The notes under the pieces: model-generated
Databases searched by the model: none
Seen by the model: only the letters and a program-made list of their open reading frames with translations
What the model was told of the DNA's origin: nothing
Position numbers and translations under genes: made by a program
Shown: one piece after another, positions 1-8,062 of the stretch
How the letters are laid out: each line of letters starts with the position of its first letter
Numbering within the stretch: the first letter of the stretch is position 1
DNA from: Pseudosulfitobacter koreensis
GTDB taxonomy: Bacteria > Pseudomonadota > Alphaproteobacteria > Rhodobacterales > Rhodobacteraceae
Length of the DNA stretch: 64,000 nucleotides
Assembly (NCBI RefSeq): GCF_024733015.1
Contig: NZ_JANKJG010000009.1
Location: 1 to 64,000, forward strand
Direction of reading: 5' to 3'

Positions 1-126
1 TCAGAAGCTGCAAAGAAAACACGAAAGGAGACGCAGCCATTGACCAAATCATGACCGCTGATAAACAATAAAGGGTGGGTCAAATCTCGGTGAAAATACC
101 GGGTCAGTTCTCAATGAAAACCAACA
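1..126. mobile_element. End of an IS21-family insertion sequence (partial, runs off the left edge)
   Basis: The segment ends in CCAACA at 121-126, so read on the minus strand the element begins TGTTGG, the TG...CA type of end used by IS21 elements. Two imperfect direct repeats lie next to the tip, at 77-100 and 101-122; both begin GGGTCA and contain TC(G/A)(G/A)TGAAAA. Multiple terminal repeats of this kind are a hallmark of the IS21 family. At 127 the sequence changes abruptly to a normal YHS-domain coding region on the minus strand. No transposase can be read here; short open frames in 1-70 could be the tail of istB, but I cannot prove it. No target-site duplication can be checked because the other end is outside the window. 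Confidence 0.72.
77..122. repeat. Terminal direct repeats of the IS21-like end
   Basis: Copy A (77-100) and copy B (101-122) are adjacent. They share the GGGTCA start and the TGAAAA tail with the same spacing. In IS21 elements such repeats are the sites bound by the IstA transposase; here that role is inferred from position and pattern only. Confidence 0.65.
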
Positions 127-342
127 GTCCACGCCGTCATGTGCCGAGGTGTAGACCGCGTCGCCCATGCGCGGTGCCTCGCTGTCGATCATCGATACAG
201 GGTCGACGCCGTGCAATCCAAGCGGATTGCCGGTCAACGTGAGCCCGTTCGTGACATTGTATTCGTCGGCGGCCATTGCGACCGAAGCGAGAGACAGCGC
301 CGCAGTCATGGTCAGCGCGGTGAGGTTGAAGAGGGTCTTCAT
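127..342 (-). pseudogene. YHS-domain secreted protein, 3' part cut off by the IS element
   Basis: The minus-strand frame starts at 342 with a clear Sec signal peptide (MKTLFNLTALTMTAALSLASVAMAA, cleavage after AMA). It continues with a typical YHS-family beginning (YNVTNGL, then GVDPVSM). Native coding stops at about residue 72 (GVDC), where the IS21-like end begins; the frame then runs about 25 residues into IS sequence before a stop. The C-terminal half of the domain is therefore lost. It lies 48 bp downstream of the cysteine hydrolase gene in the same direction and was probably the last gene of that operon. Intact YHS proteins are periplasmic and often metal- or redox-related; no function is expected from this fragment. 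Confidence 0.7.
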
Positions 343-390
343 GGGTCTGTTCCTTTCAGACGTTGGGGGTGGGGTCCGTGGGTCGTTGCT

Positions 391-1266
391 TCAGGCAGAT
401 CGCGCGATGCGTTCAACGGCGTCGTCCGTCCACCACACGCCGTTGGCGACCATGCGGAAGTTGATGATCGCGGCGAGGTAGCCGTCGCCTTCGGGCACCT
501 TCGCGCCCGCGGTGGCGTCGCGCACCACGGCAACCTCGAAGCCAAGCTCGAGCAGCTCGTAGAGATGCGCCTGGGTGCAGAGGTTGGCCGACATCCCCGC
601 GAGGATAATCTTGTCGATGCCGCGCTTGCGCAGTTGCAGGTTCAGGTCGTTCTGGGCGGGGCTGTAAACCTTGTGCGGCGAACAGATGACCGTCTCGCCG
701 TCCTCGATGTATGTCTTGTATTGCGGCATCCAGTCGGCGCCCGAGCCTTCGAAACCGTCAAGCGACAGGGGGCTCGGCCGGTCGAACATGCCGATGCCGT
801 GCATCGTTTTCTCAAGCGTGCCCTCGAACTCCCATTTGTGGTCGTGCGGGAAATAATAGTGCGGCGAGATGAAAACCGGCATCCCCGCGGCCTTGGCAGC
901 GGCAAAAAGCCGTTCGATGTTGTCGACGGTGCCCTGTTCGGTCACGCTTTCCCCGACGACGCCCCAGGTGACGCCGTCCTCGGACAGAAAGTCGATCTGA
1001 GGGTCGGTGACGACAAGCGCGGTGCGGGCCGGGGCGATTTCCATGTCGACCTGGGGCAGGCCGGGGGCGGCGGGGTCGGCATAAAGGGCGCGGGCCTCTT
1101 CAGTGGCGGCGGTTGCGGTGCTGCCGGCCACGGCAACGGTCCCCGCAGCGGCGGAAGCTGCCGCCCCCGCGATCAGACGCCTTCGCGCCATGTCGACCCG
1201 CTCGGGGGTGACGTCGCAGCCGCAGGCGTGGTCGTGCGTGTGGTGATGGTCGTGATCATGGTCCAT
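391..1266 (-). CDS. Tat-exported cysteine hydrolase (isochorismatase-like family)
   Basis: The protein has about 291 residues. Start 1266 is chosen because AAGGAG lies 7 bases upstream; a longer frame to 1404 exists but has no good ribosome site. The N-terminus is rich in His/Asp (MDHDHDHHHTHDHACGCD), then RRRLIAGAAASAAAG looks like a Tat signal. The hydrolase fold follows: ALVVTDPQIDFL with the first catalytic Asp, a conserved Lys in the SPHKVY region, and AGMSANLCTQAHLYEL with the nucleophilic Cys. This matches the isochorismatase/nicotinamidase-like superfamily; the substrate cannot be predicted. It lies in a minus-strand unit with the small membrane protein upstream and the broken YHS gene downstream, behind a putative AraC-type operator at 1742-1778. 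The His-rich head could bind metal (inference). Confidence 0.85.
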   Translation of the reverse strand: MDHDHDHHHTHDHACGCDVTPERVDMARRRLIAGAAASAAAGTVAVAGSTATAATEEARALYADPAAPGLPQVDMEIAPARTALVVTDPQIDFLSEDGVTWGVVGESVTEQGTVDNIERLFAAAKAAGMPVFISPHYYFPHDHKWEFEGTLEKTMHGIGMFDRPSPLSLDGFEGSGADWMPQYKTYIEDGETVICSPHKVYSPAQNDLNLQLRKRGIDKIILAGMSANLCTQAHLYELLELGFEVAVVRDATAGAKVPEGDGYLAAIINFRMVANGVWWTDDAVERIARSA

Positions 1267-1400
1267 TTCATGGCTCCTTGGTTGTGGTCGCAACACGCCG
1301 GGCAGCGCGTTGCATGGGTCGTGGGGGGCGATGGTCTCTGGCTGCGGCACAGCTCTCTTTGGCGCAGCGGGGCATGGGGCGCGAAGGCAGAAGCACCGCG

Positions 1401-1637
1401 TCACTCAAGAGCGAGAACGAAATCTGACGCACCGATGACTGTCGAGCGCTCTGTGAAGGACTTGCCCGGCATCGTGAACGGTAGGGCCAGAATGCCGGTC
1501 AAAACGGCGGTGCCGATCGTGATCAGAACCATATGGGTCATCTCGCCCGGCCGGATCGGGGGCTCCGACGGCGGCGCAATGCGGCGATCGTCGCGCGGCT
1601 TTGCCGTGGTGGGGTTTTTTCCTGTGGTGTCAGTCAT
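1401..1637 (-). CDS. Small single-pass membrane protein, unknown function
   Basis: The protein has about 78 residues. Start 1637 (MTDTTGKN) is chosen because the upstream part of the longer frame is Arg/Pro/Gln-rich and non-native looking and overlaps the operator. It has a polar, charged N-terminus (about 30 residues, RDDRRIAPPSEPPIRPGEMT) and one hydrophobic helix (HMVLITIGTAVLTGILALPF), then a short tail. I do not recognise a family. It is the first gene of the unit that includes the cysteine hydrolase, and its start lies about 105 bp downstream of the direct-repeat operator. It could be a membrane partner of the exported hydrolase (inference). Confidence 0.6.
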   Translation of the reverse strand: MTDTTGKNPTTAKPRDDRRIAPPSEPPIRPGEMTHMVLITIGTAVLTGILALPFTMPGKSFTERSTVIGASDFVLALE

Positions 1638-1741
1638 GGCGGTGGCCTCTTGCTTGGCGGTGCGGGCTTGCCGGGGTGTGCCGACGTCCGACCTCTGCGG
1701 GGTCAATGACCTGACGTTATGTGATGGGATGCGATCTGGTA

Positions 1742-1778
1742 TTGGCAGGGCCTGCCAAGCACTTGGCCGACCCTGCCA
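1742..1778. promoter_or_regulatory. Putative AraC-type operator, copy 1
   Basis: Two direct repeats, TTGGCAGGGCCTGCCA (1742-1757) and TTGGCCGACCCTGCCA (1763-1778), are spaced exactly 21 bp, two helical turns. The same arrangement recurs at 4774-4810. The site is about 105 bp upstream of the minus-strand gene at 1637. Direct repeats at 21 bp are typical of AraC-family dimer sites, and an AraC-type gene lies between the two copies. Confidence 0.6.
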
Positions 1779-1899
1779 TCGGTCGCCCGACCTCCCAGCC
1801 TTGTCCGTCGACGGCAATTGGTCGGCGAGATGAGGATACCGTTAGCCAAACCGGTCGCCCAAGGGCGGGTCGTCCCAAGGCCTGCACAGCCGGATCATA

Positions 1900-2910
1900 T
1901 CAAAGGTTTGGAGCCCGCCGCCTGAACTGCGCCGGGGCCTGGCCGACCCAACGCTTGAATGCCCTGGTGAACGTGCTCTGCTCGGAGAAACCGGTCAGGA
2001 AAGCGATCTCGGCGATCGAGCTTGTACCTTCTCGGAGAAGTTCCTTCGCGAGCGAGGATTGCGCCTCGGTCAGGACGTCGCGAAAGGTCAGCCTCTCCTG
2101 GGCGAGACGGCGATAGAGCGTCCGTTCGCTCATCCCCATCTTGCGCGCGATATCCACCGCTTGCGGTACGCCATTGCTGAGCGCAGGCGTCAGGCACCGC
2201 AAGAGGGCAGCCCGCAAGGACGTATCGTCCTTGAGCGAGCCAATCTCCGTCTCAAGGTGGGCGGTCAGGAAGTCCGACACCGCCGCATCGCCCAGCCGGT
2301 TCGGCAGGTCGAGCATTGCGGGCCTCAATGCGATGGTGTCACGGTCCGCCCCGAAGTGGACGGGGCAGCCGAAATGCGCGGCATAGCGGTCCGGATCGCC
2401 ACGGCACGCGTGGCGGAACGACACGTGTTCGAGGACCAGTTCCCCTTGTACGATCTGGCGCATGTTGTGCGCGGACCCGGCCAACGCGCCTTCGTTGCGA
2501 AATTCCAGCACGGGGTGATGCCCCGTTTTCGCCTCGAAGACAAGAAATGCCGGATCGCCAGAGGCATCGAGGCGGTAAACCGCGGTGTCGGTGACCACCC
2601 GCCAGTACCGCTCCACGCGTTCCAGCGACGCGCGCAGCGTCGGCGCCGTCTTCATCGCCAGCCCAAGTACGCCGATATCGTCGAGGCGGATCGCTCGCGC
2701 ATAGCCTGCGAGCAGTGCAACCTCGTCTTCATGCCCCTGGCGGATCCAGTCCAGAAGATCGAAATAGTCGGTCTCTGCAAGTCGGCCATCCGTGGGCTGC
2801 GGCAGACGGCGCACGACGACATCGCCCGAGACAAGAGCCCCGTCGTCCCTCAGCGTCATCCCGGCCGCATGGGCCATCGCGCGCGCAAATGCGGCTGTCA
2901 CGCTCGGCAT
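1900..2910 (-). CDS. AraC-family transcriptional regulator
   Basis: The protein has about 336 residues from the start at 2910 (MPSVTAAFARAM); the frame extends upstream but that part is basic and low in conservation. The N-terminal ~200 residues resemble the arabinose-binding-like regulatory domain of the OruR/GliR/ArgR-type AraC group (LLDWIRQGHEDEVALLAGYARAIRLDDIG). The C-terminal ~100 residues form the double HTH: ARKMGMSERTLYRRLAQERLTFRDVL, then the second helix-turn-helix with IAFLTGFSEQSTFTRAFKRWVGQAP, the AraC signature. It lies downstream of the PNPOx-like gene in the same direction. The paired 21-bp direct repeats at 1742 and 4774 flank its locus and are its likely targets. Confidence 0.9.
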   Translation of the reverse strand: MPSVTAAFARAMAHAAGMTLRDDGALVSGDVVVRRLPQPTDGRLAETDYFDLLDWIRQGHEDEVALLAGYARAIRLDDIGVLGLAMKTAPTLRASLERVERYWRVVTDTAVYRLDASGDPAFLVFEAKTGHHPVLEFRNEGALAGSAHNMRQIVQGELVLEHVSFRHACRGDPDRYAAHFGCPVHFGADRDTIALRPAMLDLPNRLGDAAVSDFLTAHLETEIGSLKDDTSLRAALLRCLTPALSNGVPQAVDIARKMGMSERTLYRRLAQERLTFRDVLTEAQSSLAKELLREGTSSIAEIAFLTGFSEQSTFTRAFKRWVGQAPAQFRRRAPNL

Positions 2911-2979
2911 GGCCAAAGCTAAGCCGAAAGCGTCGCGGGAACCAGTTTTTTGACGCCGCCCGACACGCCACTGCGTCAT

Positions 2980-3600
2980 TCAGGCGCTCAATTCGCGCTC
3001 GGATGAGGTCTTCCTCGCGAGGTCGCGCTCGAGACCCGCGATCCGGTCGCGCAACCGCGAGATTTCACGCTCGCGCTCGGCTTCGGTCAGACGGATCGGG
3101 ATGTGCTTCGGGCAGTTCCAGTCGAACGCGTCGATCCGGATAATGATGCCGCGCTCGGCCCGCGGACCGTCGACGCCGTTCAGAAGATCGACCACATCAG
3201 CGTCCTCGGTAATGCGGACATGCCCCCAGAGCTTCAGACGCTCCCGGCAGGCGTAGTCGACGGCGATGATCGACACGCGGTCGTCGTGGCGCAGGTTGCC
3301 GACGCTGATGTACTGCCGATTCCCCCGGTAGTCGGCGTAGCCGATCGTGCGTTGGTCGATGACCTTCAGGAATCCCGGCGCGCCGCCCCGGAATTGGACA
3401 TAGGGCCAACCGGTTTCCGAAACGGTAGCTTGAAACACGCCGTCGCGGGCGGACAGGAATGCCGCCTCGCGCGGCCCGAGCTCGGCGCCGTCGTCACGCT
3501 CGGGCGAGAGCACGCGCGCATAGGCGTCCGCCGACCCGAAGCGCTGCTGTTCCTCGCGGACGAGGGGCGTGAAGGCGATCTCTGCATAGGCGTTCGGCAT
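2980..3600 (-). CDS. Pyridoxamine 5'-phosphate oxidase-like flavoprotein
   Basis: The protein has about 206 residues, starting at 3600 (MPNAYAEIAF). It shows the split-barrel PNPOx fold pattern seen in small FMN/F420-type or haem-degrading relatives: AFLSARDGVFQATVSETGWPYVQFRGG, then FLKVIDQRTIGYADYRGNRQYISVGNL and VSIIAVDYACRERLKLWGHVRI. The WNCPKHIPIR motif near residue 170 is typical of the 'pyridoxamine 5-phosphate oxidase family' used in detoxification clusters. The last 40 residues form a charged helix (EAEREREISRLRDRIAGLERDL). It lies 10 bp from the DUF1348 gene, so it is probably co-transcribed with it. Its real substrate is unknown. Confidence 0.85.
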   Translation of the reverse strand: MPNAYAEIAFTPLVREEQQRFGSADAYARVLSPERDDGAELGPREAAFLSARDGVFQATVSETGWPYVQFRGGAPGFLKVIDQRTIGYADYRGNRQYISVGNLRHDDRVSIIAVDYACRERLKLWGHVRITEDADVVDLLNGVDGPRAERGIIIRIDAFDWNCPKHIPIRLTEAEREREISRLRDRIAGLERDLARKTSSERELSA

Positions 3601-3610
3601 GGCGCGTCTC

Positions 3611-4075
3611 CTACAGTCCGAGGTCGGTGAGGCCTGGGTGATCCTCGGGCCTCGCGCCAAGGTCCCAGTCAAACAGGCGCTGCCCTTCGGTGATCGGCAG
3701 ATCGTTGATCGACGCGATGCGTCGGCGCATCATGCCGCCCGCGTCGAACTCCCAATTCTCGTTGCCGTAGGCGCGGAACCAGGCGCCGCTGTCGTCGCGA
3801 TACTCGTAGGCGAAGCGTACGGCGATCCGGTTGTCGTGATATGCCCAGAGTTCCTTGATCAGACGGTAATCCAGTTCGCGGGTCCACTTGCGGGTCAGGA
3901 ATTCGACGATCCTGTCACGCCCTGCGAAGATCTCGGCCCGGTTCCGCCACTGACTGTCGGGCGTGTAGGCGAGCGAGACTCGGTCGGGTTCACGGCTGTT
4001 CCAGGCATCTTCGGCCAGCCGGACCTTGATCCGGGCCGAAGCGACGTCGAAAGGCGGCAAAGGAGAACGTGTCAT
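3611..4075 (-). CDS. DUF1348 family protein (NTF2-like fold)
   Basis: The protein has 154 residues. It has the conserved features of the DUF1348/SnoaL-like group: [74 protein letters not shown] and [26 protein letters not shown]2-like folds make a cone-shaped pocket; members of this family are mostly uncharacterised. It sits in the same minus-strand unit as the PNPOx-like and AhpD-like genes, with 10 bp to the former and 90 bp to the latter, which fits a shared stress or detoxification role (inference from context). Confidence 0.85.
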   Translation of the reverse strand: MTRSPLPPFDVASARIKVRLAEDAWNSREPDRVSLAYTPDSQWRNRAEIFAGRDRIVEFLTRKWTRELDYRLIKELWAYHDNRIAVRFAYEYRDDSGAWFRAYGNENWEFDAGGMMRRRIASINDLPITEGQRLFDWDLGARPEDHPGLTDLGL

Positions 4076-4165
4076 CTGGCGAAACTTTCTTGTGTTGGCA
4101 AATTTCGCCCCGGTCGCGGGGCGGGAGGGAGCGTGGGGGGAGGCGCGACCGGGGCGTCCGCGGTG

Positions 4166-4714
4166 TCAGGCGGCGGTGGCGCTGACAACCGGGAAGTCGA
4201 TGGGCGTGTCGAACGCCTCGTTCAGGTAGTTGGTGAGGGTGTTGAGCGCGACATGAGCCACGATCTCCACGATCTCGGCGTCGTCGTAGCCCGCCATCCT
4301 TACCGCCGAGACGTCGGCTTCGGAGACCTGTCCACGACTGCGGACAAGTTTGGCCGCGAAGCGCACCGCCGCATCGGCCTTCGGATCGGAGGAGCCGCCG
4401 GCGCGGTTCGCGGCGATCTCGGCCTCGTCGAGCTTGGCAAGGTTCTTTCCGAGATAGGCGTGCGCCGACAGGCAGTAGTCGCACCCGTTGATCTGCGCGA
4501 CCGCCAGCGCGATACGCTCGCGTGTCTGCGGCGTCAGGCTGCCTTTGGCGAGCGCGCCGTTTAGGCCGAGATAGCCCTCGAGCGTAGCAGGGCTGTTCGC
4601 GGTGAGCCGGAACAGGTTCGGCGCGCTGCCGAGCGACTTTCTGACGCCCTCGAGCAGGGGCTGGGAGGCGGCGGGCGCGGCGTCGATCGAGGCGGGAAGT
4701 GGAATGCGGGACAT
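4166..4714 (-). CDS. AhpD-like carboxymuconolactone decarboxylase-family peroxidase-related protein
   Basis: The protein has 182 residues. The central motif INGCDYCLSAHAYLG carries the Cys-x-x-Cys...His triad that defines AhpD-type alkylhydroperoxidases. The front (APNLFRLTANSPATLEGYLGL) and the end (EIVEIVAHVALNTLTNYLNEAFDTPIDFP) match the 'uncharacterized peroxidase-related' subgroup. The two Cys are expected to cycle as a disulfide. It is the first gene of the minus-strand unit that runs on to DUF1348, PNPOx and AraC. The putative AraC operator copy 2 ends about 60 bp upstream of its start, so induction by the local AraC protein is likely (inference). Confidence 0.9.
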   Translation of the reverse strand: MSRIPLPASIDAAPAASQPLLEGVRKSLGSAPNLFRLTANSPATLEGYLGLNGALAKGSLTPQTRERIALAVAQINGCDYCLSAHAYLGKNLAKLDEAEIAANRAGGSSDPKADAAVRFAAKLVRSRGQVSEADVSAVRMAGYDDAEIVEIVAHVALNTLTNYLNEAFDTPIDFPVVSATAA

Positions 4715-4773
4715 GACGGGGTATCTCCATTTGGTTTGATCCCCCGAATGTAGGGATGGACATCACCGTCGTA

Positions 4774-4810
4774 TTGGCTCGCTCTGCCAGGCATTTGGCT
4801 CGATCTGCCA
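4774..4810. promoter_or_regulatory. Putative AraC-type operator, copy 2
   Basis: Direct repeats TTGGCTCGCTCTGCCA (4774-4789) and TTGGCTCGATCTGCCA (4795-4810) are again 21 bp apart. The orientation and the spacer GGCAT are near identical to copy 1 (AGCAC). The site lies in the 118-bp divergent region between the AhpD-like gene and the symporter gene and could control either or both. Confidence 0.65.
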
Positions 4811-4832
4811 TGTCGTTTGTGATACGGATGCC

Positions 4833-5723
4833 GTGAGGGCCGAAGCCGTGACGATCGACACAATCATCGATGTAGCTGTTCCCGTCGCGGTCTTCGTGAT
4901 GATGTTCGCGCTTGGCCTCGGCCTGACGGTCGCCGACTTCCGCCTGACGCTGAAACGACCGAAGGCTCTCCTTGTCGGAGTTGCAAGCCAGATCGTCCTC
5001 GTTCCTGTCGTGGGCTTCCTGTTCGTGTCGCTGTTGCAGCAGGATGCGGACCTGGCGCTCGGCATCGTGCTGCTCGCGCTCTGCCCCGGCGCCGCGATGA
5101 GCAACCTGCTCACCCGGATTGCGGGCGGCGACGTGGCCCTGTCCGTATCCCTGACGGCGGTCAGCAACCTCCTTTCGGCGGCGACCCTGCCGGTGCTTTC
5201 GCTGCTGGCGGCGGGACACTTCCTCGGTAGCGAGGCGCCCCGCATTGAGCTTGGGGATCTTACGCTGCGCGTTGTGGCTGTTGCGACGGTTCCCGTGCTT
5301 CTGGGAATGGCAAGCCGCCGCCTCGTCCCCCGTCTGGTCGAACGGCACGAGCCTGCTGTCTTCCGCCTGTGTTTTGCTGTCTTCATCGCGATCATCGGCT
5401 GGTCCTTCATGGAAGTCGCCGACACGGTGCAATCCGGCCTGCTTTTGATCGGGTGGCAGCTTGCGGTTCTGACCTTCCTGCTGCTCGGCCAGGGCCTTGC
5501 CGTAGGGCAGATCTGCGGTCTGTGCCCACCGCAGCGTACAACCATCGCCGTCGAGACGGGTGTGCAGAACAGCGGGCTGGGGCTTGCCGTGGGAGCGATG
5601 CTATGGGGTGATGCGACGGGTTTTCCGCTCTTCGCGATACCTTCGGTCGTTTACGGCACGCTGACCTATGCAATGACCTTTCCGGTGGTCATCCTGCTCT
5701 CGCGCGCCTGGCAGCGCGTCTGA
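4833..5723 (+). CDS. Bile acid:sodium symporter (BASS) family carrier
   Basis: The protein has up to 296 residues. The first possible start is GTG at 4833; GTG at 4848, preceded by GAGGG, is an equally good or better start. The protein is almost all hydrophobic, with 8-10 membrane helices. It contains the family hallmark ALCPGAAMSNLLTRIAGGDVALSVSLTAVSNLLS (crossover motif of BASS carriers) and a second half ending with VETGVQNSGLGLAVGAMLWG, the equivalent motif of the other repeat. It is likely an inner-membrane Na+-coupled organic anion carrier; the substrate is unknown. It diverges from the AhpD-like gene and shares the operator region, so it may import the compound sensed by the AraC protein. 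Confidence 0.88.
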   Translation: MRAEAVTIDTIIDVAVPVAVFVMMFALGLGLTVADFRLTLKRPKALLVGVASQIVLVPVVGFLFVSLLQQDADLALGIVLLALCPGAAMSNLLTRIAGGDVALSVSLTAVSNLLSAATLPVLSLLAAGHFLGSEAPRIELGDLTLRVVAVATVPVLLGMASRRLVPRLVERHEPAVFRLCFAVFIAIIGWSFMEVADTVQSGLLLIGWQLAVLTFLLLGQGLAVGQICGLCPPQRTTIAVETGVQNSGLGLAVGAMLWGDATGFPLFAIPSVVYGTLTYAMTFPVVILLSRAWQRV

Positions 5724-6012
5724 GGCTGGAACATCGAGCAAGAGCTAACCGGTCAAGAGCCGACTTCGAGAACAGTAACGGTCATTGGGTTAGTGCGCAG
5801 CGAATTCACGCTTTCCGCCCTCACTTCAGTTATCTCGCTGATGCCGCACTGATCGGACGGCCGCAGCGTACGACAGACAGATCAACATATCGGCTGTCCT
5901 AAATCACCGCGACTTCCTGTCGTTGGCAATCAGGTTTATGTTTTTTTACTTCGCCCGGCAGCTCAATGGCCAACATCTTCACCGCTGTAGCTTCCACAAG
6001 GTGAAACCCATC
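5724..6012. other. Intergenic stretch, no gene seen
   Basis: No coding frame with credible composition and no RNA gene was found. The sequence is less GC-rich near 5930-5960. It probably holds the promoter of the exonuclease gene. Confidence 0.5.
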
Positions 6013-6525
6013 ATGAAAATATTACCTGACATCGAAACCTATGCCGCGCTGGACTTCGAGGCTTCCAGCCTTGCGCAGGATAGCTGGCCTATCGAAGTTG
6101 GCCTTTCCTGGATGGAAAACGGCGATGTACGGACTTGGAGCTCGCTGATCCGGCCCGCTCCGGAATGGAGTCTCTCTGCCTGGTCCTCGCGGAGCGCTGC
6201 GGTCCATGGCGTCACACATGAAGCATTGCACGACGCTCCGACCGCACCGGGGGTCGTTGAAGAATTTTTCAAGATTCTGGATGGAAAATCGCTCGTATCC
6301 GATGCCCCCGAGTTCGATGCCCGTTGGTTTTCGCGGTTGTTGCAGGCCGGTGGGTGCTACACGGTACCGACGGTCGCGGATTACCACGATGTGTCCTTTG
6401 CGCGGTTTTCCGGCCTGGCGCTTGATATGCTTTATGAAACGCTGGGTCGGCATCCGGCACCTCACCGCGCGGGGCCCGATAGCGCACGGCTCCTCAGGGC
6501 GTGGCGAGTTGCCCTGCAGTATTGA
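6013..6525 (+). CDS. DEDDh-type 3'-5' exonuclease
   Basis: The protein has about 170 residues from ATG 6013 (MKILPDIETYAALDFEASSL). The frame also extends upstream to 5923, but those 30 residues are not exonuclease-like. Motif I is DFEAS (Asp and Glu metal ligands), motif II is around SDAPEFDARWF, and motif III is HRAGPDSARLL, that is H-x-A-x-x-D. Together these give the DEDDh set of the RNase T/DnaQ superfamily. The protein is short, about the size of a bare catalytic domain, so it is probably a stand-alone nuclease. No linked gene gives a pathway. Confidence 0.8.
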   Translation: MKILPDIETYAALDFEASSLAQDSWPIEVGLSWMENGDVRTWSSLIRPAPEWSLSAWSSRSAAVHGVTHEALHDAPTAPGVVEEFFKILDGKSLVSDAPEFDARWFSRLLQAGGCYTVPTVADYHDVSFARFSGLALDMLYETLGRHPAPHRAGPDSARLLRAWRVALQY

Positions 6526-6659
6526 GAGACGAGGCGCGGCACGTCAGGACATTTCACCAGAGACCTTCATCGTCCTGTAGCCGGATGGGCAATGTCATCG
6601 TCAATACTGGTCAACCGGGTTTCCATTTGCACTGTAACCGTTGGCTGACGATCCGCGGG

Positions 6660-6951
6660 TTCCACGCGGTCGAGAAGATCGATGACGCCGGGTGCCGACT
6701 ATCAGCGCCTCGTCAGGGCCATCGGAGCTTGTCCCCCTGAAGATGTGGGTGGCTTTCTCGGCTACGCCGACTTCCTCAAAGTCATCGCCGACCCCAAGCA
6801 CAATGAGCACGACCGGATGTTGGAATGGTATGCGGGAAAGTTCGACCCTGAAGAGGCAGAGATTGGCCGTATCCTCGACAACTTCGAGCGCCTCGCCAAA
6901 AAGTGGGCACCAAAGCCGCGCAAACCAAGGGCCGCACCCAAACGCCTCTGA
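6660..6951 (+). pseudogene. Degenerate plasmid pRiA4b ORF-3-like gene (C-terminal part)
   Basis: The frame from 6682 encodes 89 residues with the hallmark end of the pRiA4b ORF-3 family: GACPPEDVGGFLGYADFLKVIADP, then EHDRMLEWYAGKFDPEEAEI. The expected upstream part (a W/F-H-x-V-E-K-I segment) can be read as FHAVEKIDDA from 6660, but in a different frame, so there is a frameshift around 6680-6690. The N-terminal two thirds of the usual ~180-residue family is missing. Family members often lie on plasmids and islands; their function is not established. Confidence 0.65.
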
Positions 6952-7262
6952 TCAATATAGCACGGCTGCGGCCTTCGGCGGATGCTTACGGCGAACTTTT
7001 GCGTTCCGCCCTTCCAAGTTCTGCTCGGATCAGAGGACGCGAGCCGTAATGGGGCCGCTTTGGGCTGCTTGTCGTCACCTGAAGCTTATTTCACCCCTCC
7101 ACAGCTGGATACATTGGCATGTCTCAGTCACTATCCGGCGCATCCATCATTAGGTCTGCCGTCACCGACACGACGTTACGCATTATCGGGGCGAGTGCGC
7201 AGGAAATGGCGAACACCTGCTGCGCAACAATCAGGATGAGCGGTCGAGGTGCAGAGACGTCA
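6952..7262. other. Intergenic stretch between degenerate gene and acylphosphatase
   Basis: About 310 bp. Small open frames exist on the plus strand, but their translations are Ser/Pro/Arg-rich and resemble no family. I see no gene, tRNA or clear terminator here. It may be decayed mobile-element sequence, given its neighbours. Confidence 0.4.
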
Positions 7263-7532
7263 TCAGCTGATGATGTGAAATCCGGGCTTCGATGGCGCGT
7301 TGGTCTCCGAGACGCTCACATCGGTGACCTTCGCTGAAGCTGGACCTCGATGAAAAGCCGCAATTAGCGCCTCGACCATTTCGTCGTCCCCCGCAATAAC
7401 CGCTTCGACCGACCCGTCTGGTCGGTTCTGGACCCAGCCAGAAATGCCGCGTGCCTCCGCCTGATCCCGCGTCCACGCCCTGAATGAGACGCCCTGAACC
7501 CGTCCCGTCACATGCACATGCTTTGCCATCAT
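7263..7532 (-). CDS. acyP: Acylphosphatase
   Basis: The protein has about 90 residues from 7532 (MMAKHVHVTGRVQGVSFRAW); the second ATG at 7529 is equally possible. The acylphosphatase signature GRVQGVSFRAWTRDQAEARGISGWVQNRPDGSVEAVIAG is present. It has the phosphate-binding loop Arg (VQGVSFR) and the catalytic Asn in WVQNRPDG. The length is normal for the family. The enzyme hydrolyses carboxyl-phosphate bonds in the cytoplasm. It is transcribed alone and convergent with the preceding region. Confidence 0.92.
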   Translation of the reverse strand: MMAKHVHVTGRVQGVSFRAWTRDQAEARGISGWVQNRPDGSVEAVIAGDDEMVEALIAAFHRGPASAKVTDVSVSETNAPSKPGFHIIS

Positions 7533-7972
7533 GATTTCACTTGGCCAATCCCGCAATCATCATCAGCGATCTGATTGTGGGAAAACCTTACCATTAAGAC
7601 TGTCCCTCCGGAACCCGGCGATAGCGTTCAGGGGGCCATGACATGCCTCACCTGACCGGTCATCGGGAGGAGCCGGGTATGCCAGGTGCAGATTTATCGA
7701 AATATTTGCTTCGTCTTGAGGCACATTGGCCAACTTCTTCATCAGTGGTGGTCGGCGAACCAGAGGCGTCGTCACAAAACGTGCTTCGCGCTGTTTCGTG
7801 AAAGCGGGTCCGCGCCCCGGTTGATGAGGAGGAATTGAGCATGTTCAGGCTTTTGGAGGGGCGCCGTCGTCGTGGTCGCGACGGTTACCTTGCAGAGACG
7901 GATTGCAGAAAAGGCGCCCCGAAATTCGCGAAAACAAGGTGACGTTGCGTCATCCGCGTTATCGCGGGAAGA
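7533..7972. other. Stretch upstream of tniB with two tiny open frames
   Basis: No transposase gene (tniA/tnsB) is present where one would be expected. Two small plus-strand frames have good ribosome sites: 7679-7801 (40 aa, MPGADLSKYLLRLEAH..., after GGGAGGAG) and 7841-7942 (33 aa, Arg-rich, MFRLLEGRRRRGRDG..., after GAGGAGG). Neither is recognised; they may be leader peptides or debris. I could not find a left transposon end here. Confidence 0.35.
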
Positions 7973-8062
7973 ATGATGACCGCAGATACTGGGAACAGAC
8001 CGAGCAGTCCTTTCGGTGAAACGCCGACTGCAAGCAAACCCAATCTTTTGGAGCCCTCCCAC

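Noticed and set aside
139-1833. 564-aa plus-strand open frame
   Set aside because: Antisense to the cysteine hydrolase and small membrane protein, whose family motifs are clear; a GC-rich shadow frame.
3990-5432. 480-aa minus-strand open frame
   Set aside because: Antisense to the symporter and overlapping the AhpD-like gene in another frame; Arg/Gln/His-rich composition with no family pattern.
6982-7239. 85-aa plus-strand open frame
   Set aside because: No family resemblance, Pro/Ser/Arg-rich end and no clear ribosome site.
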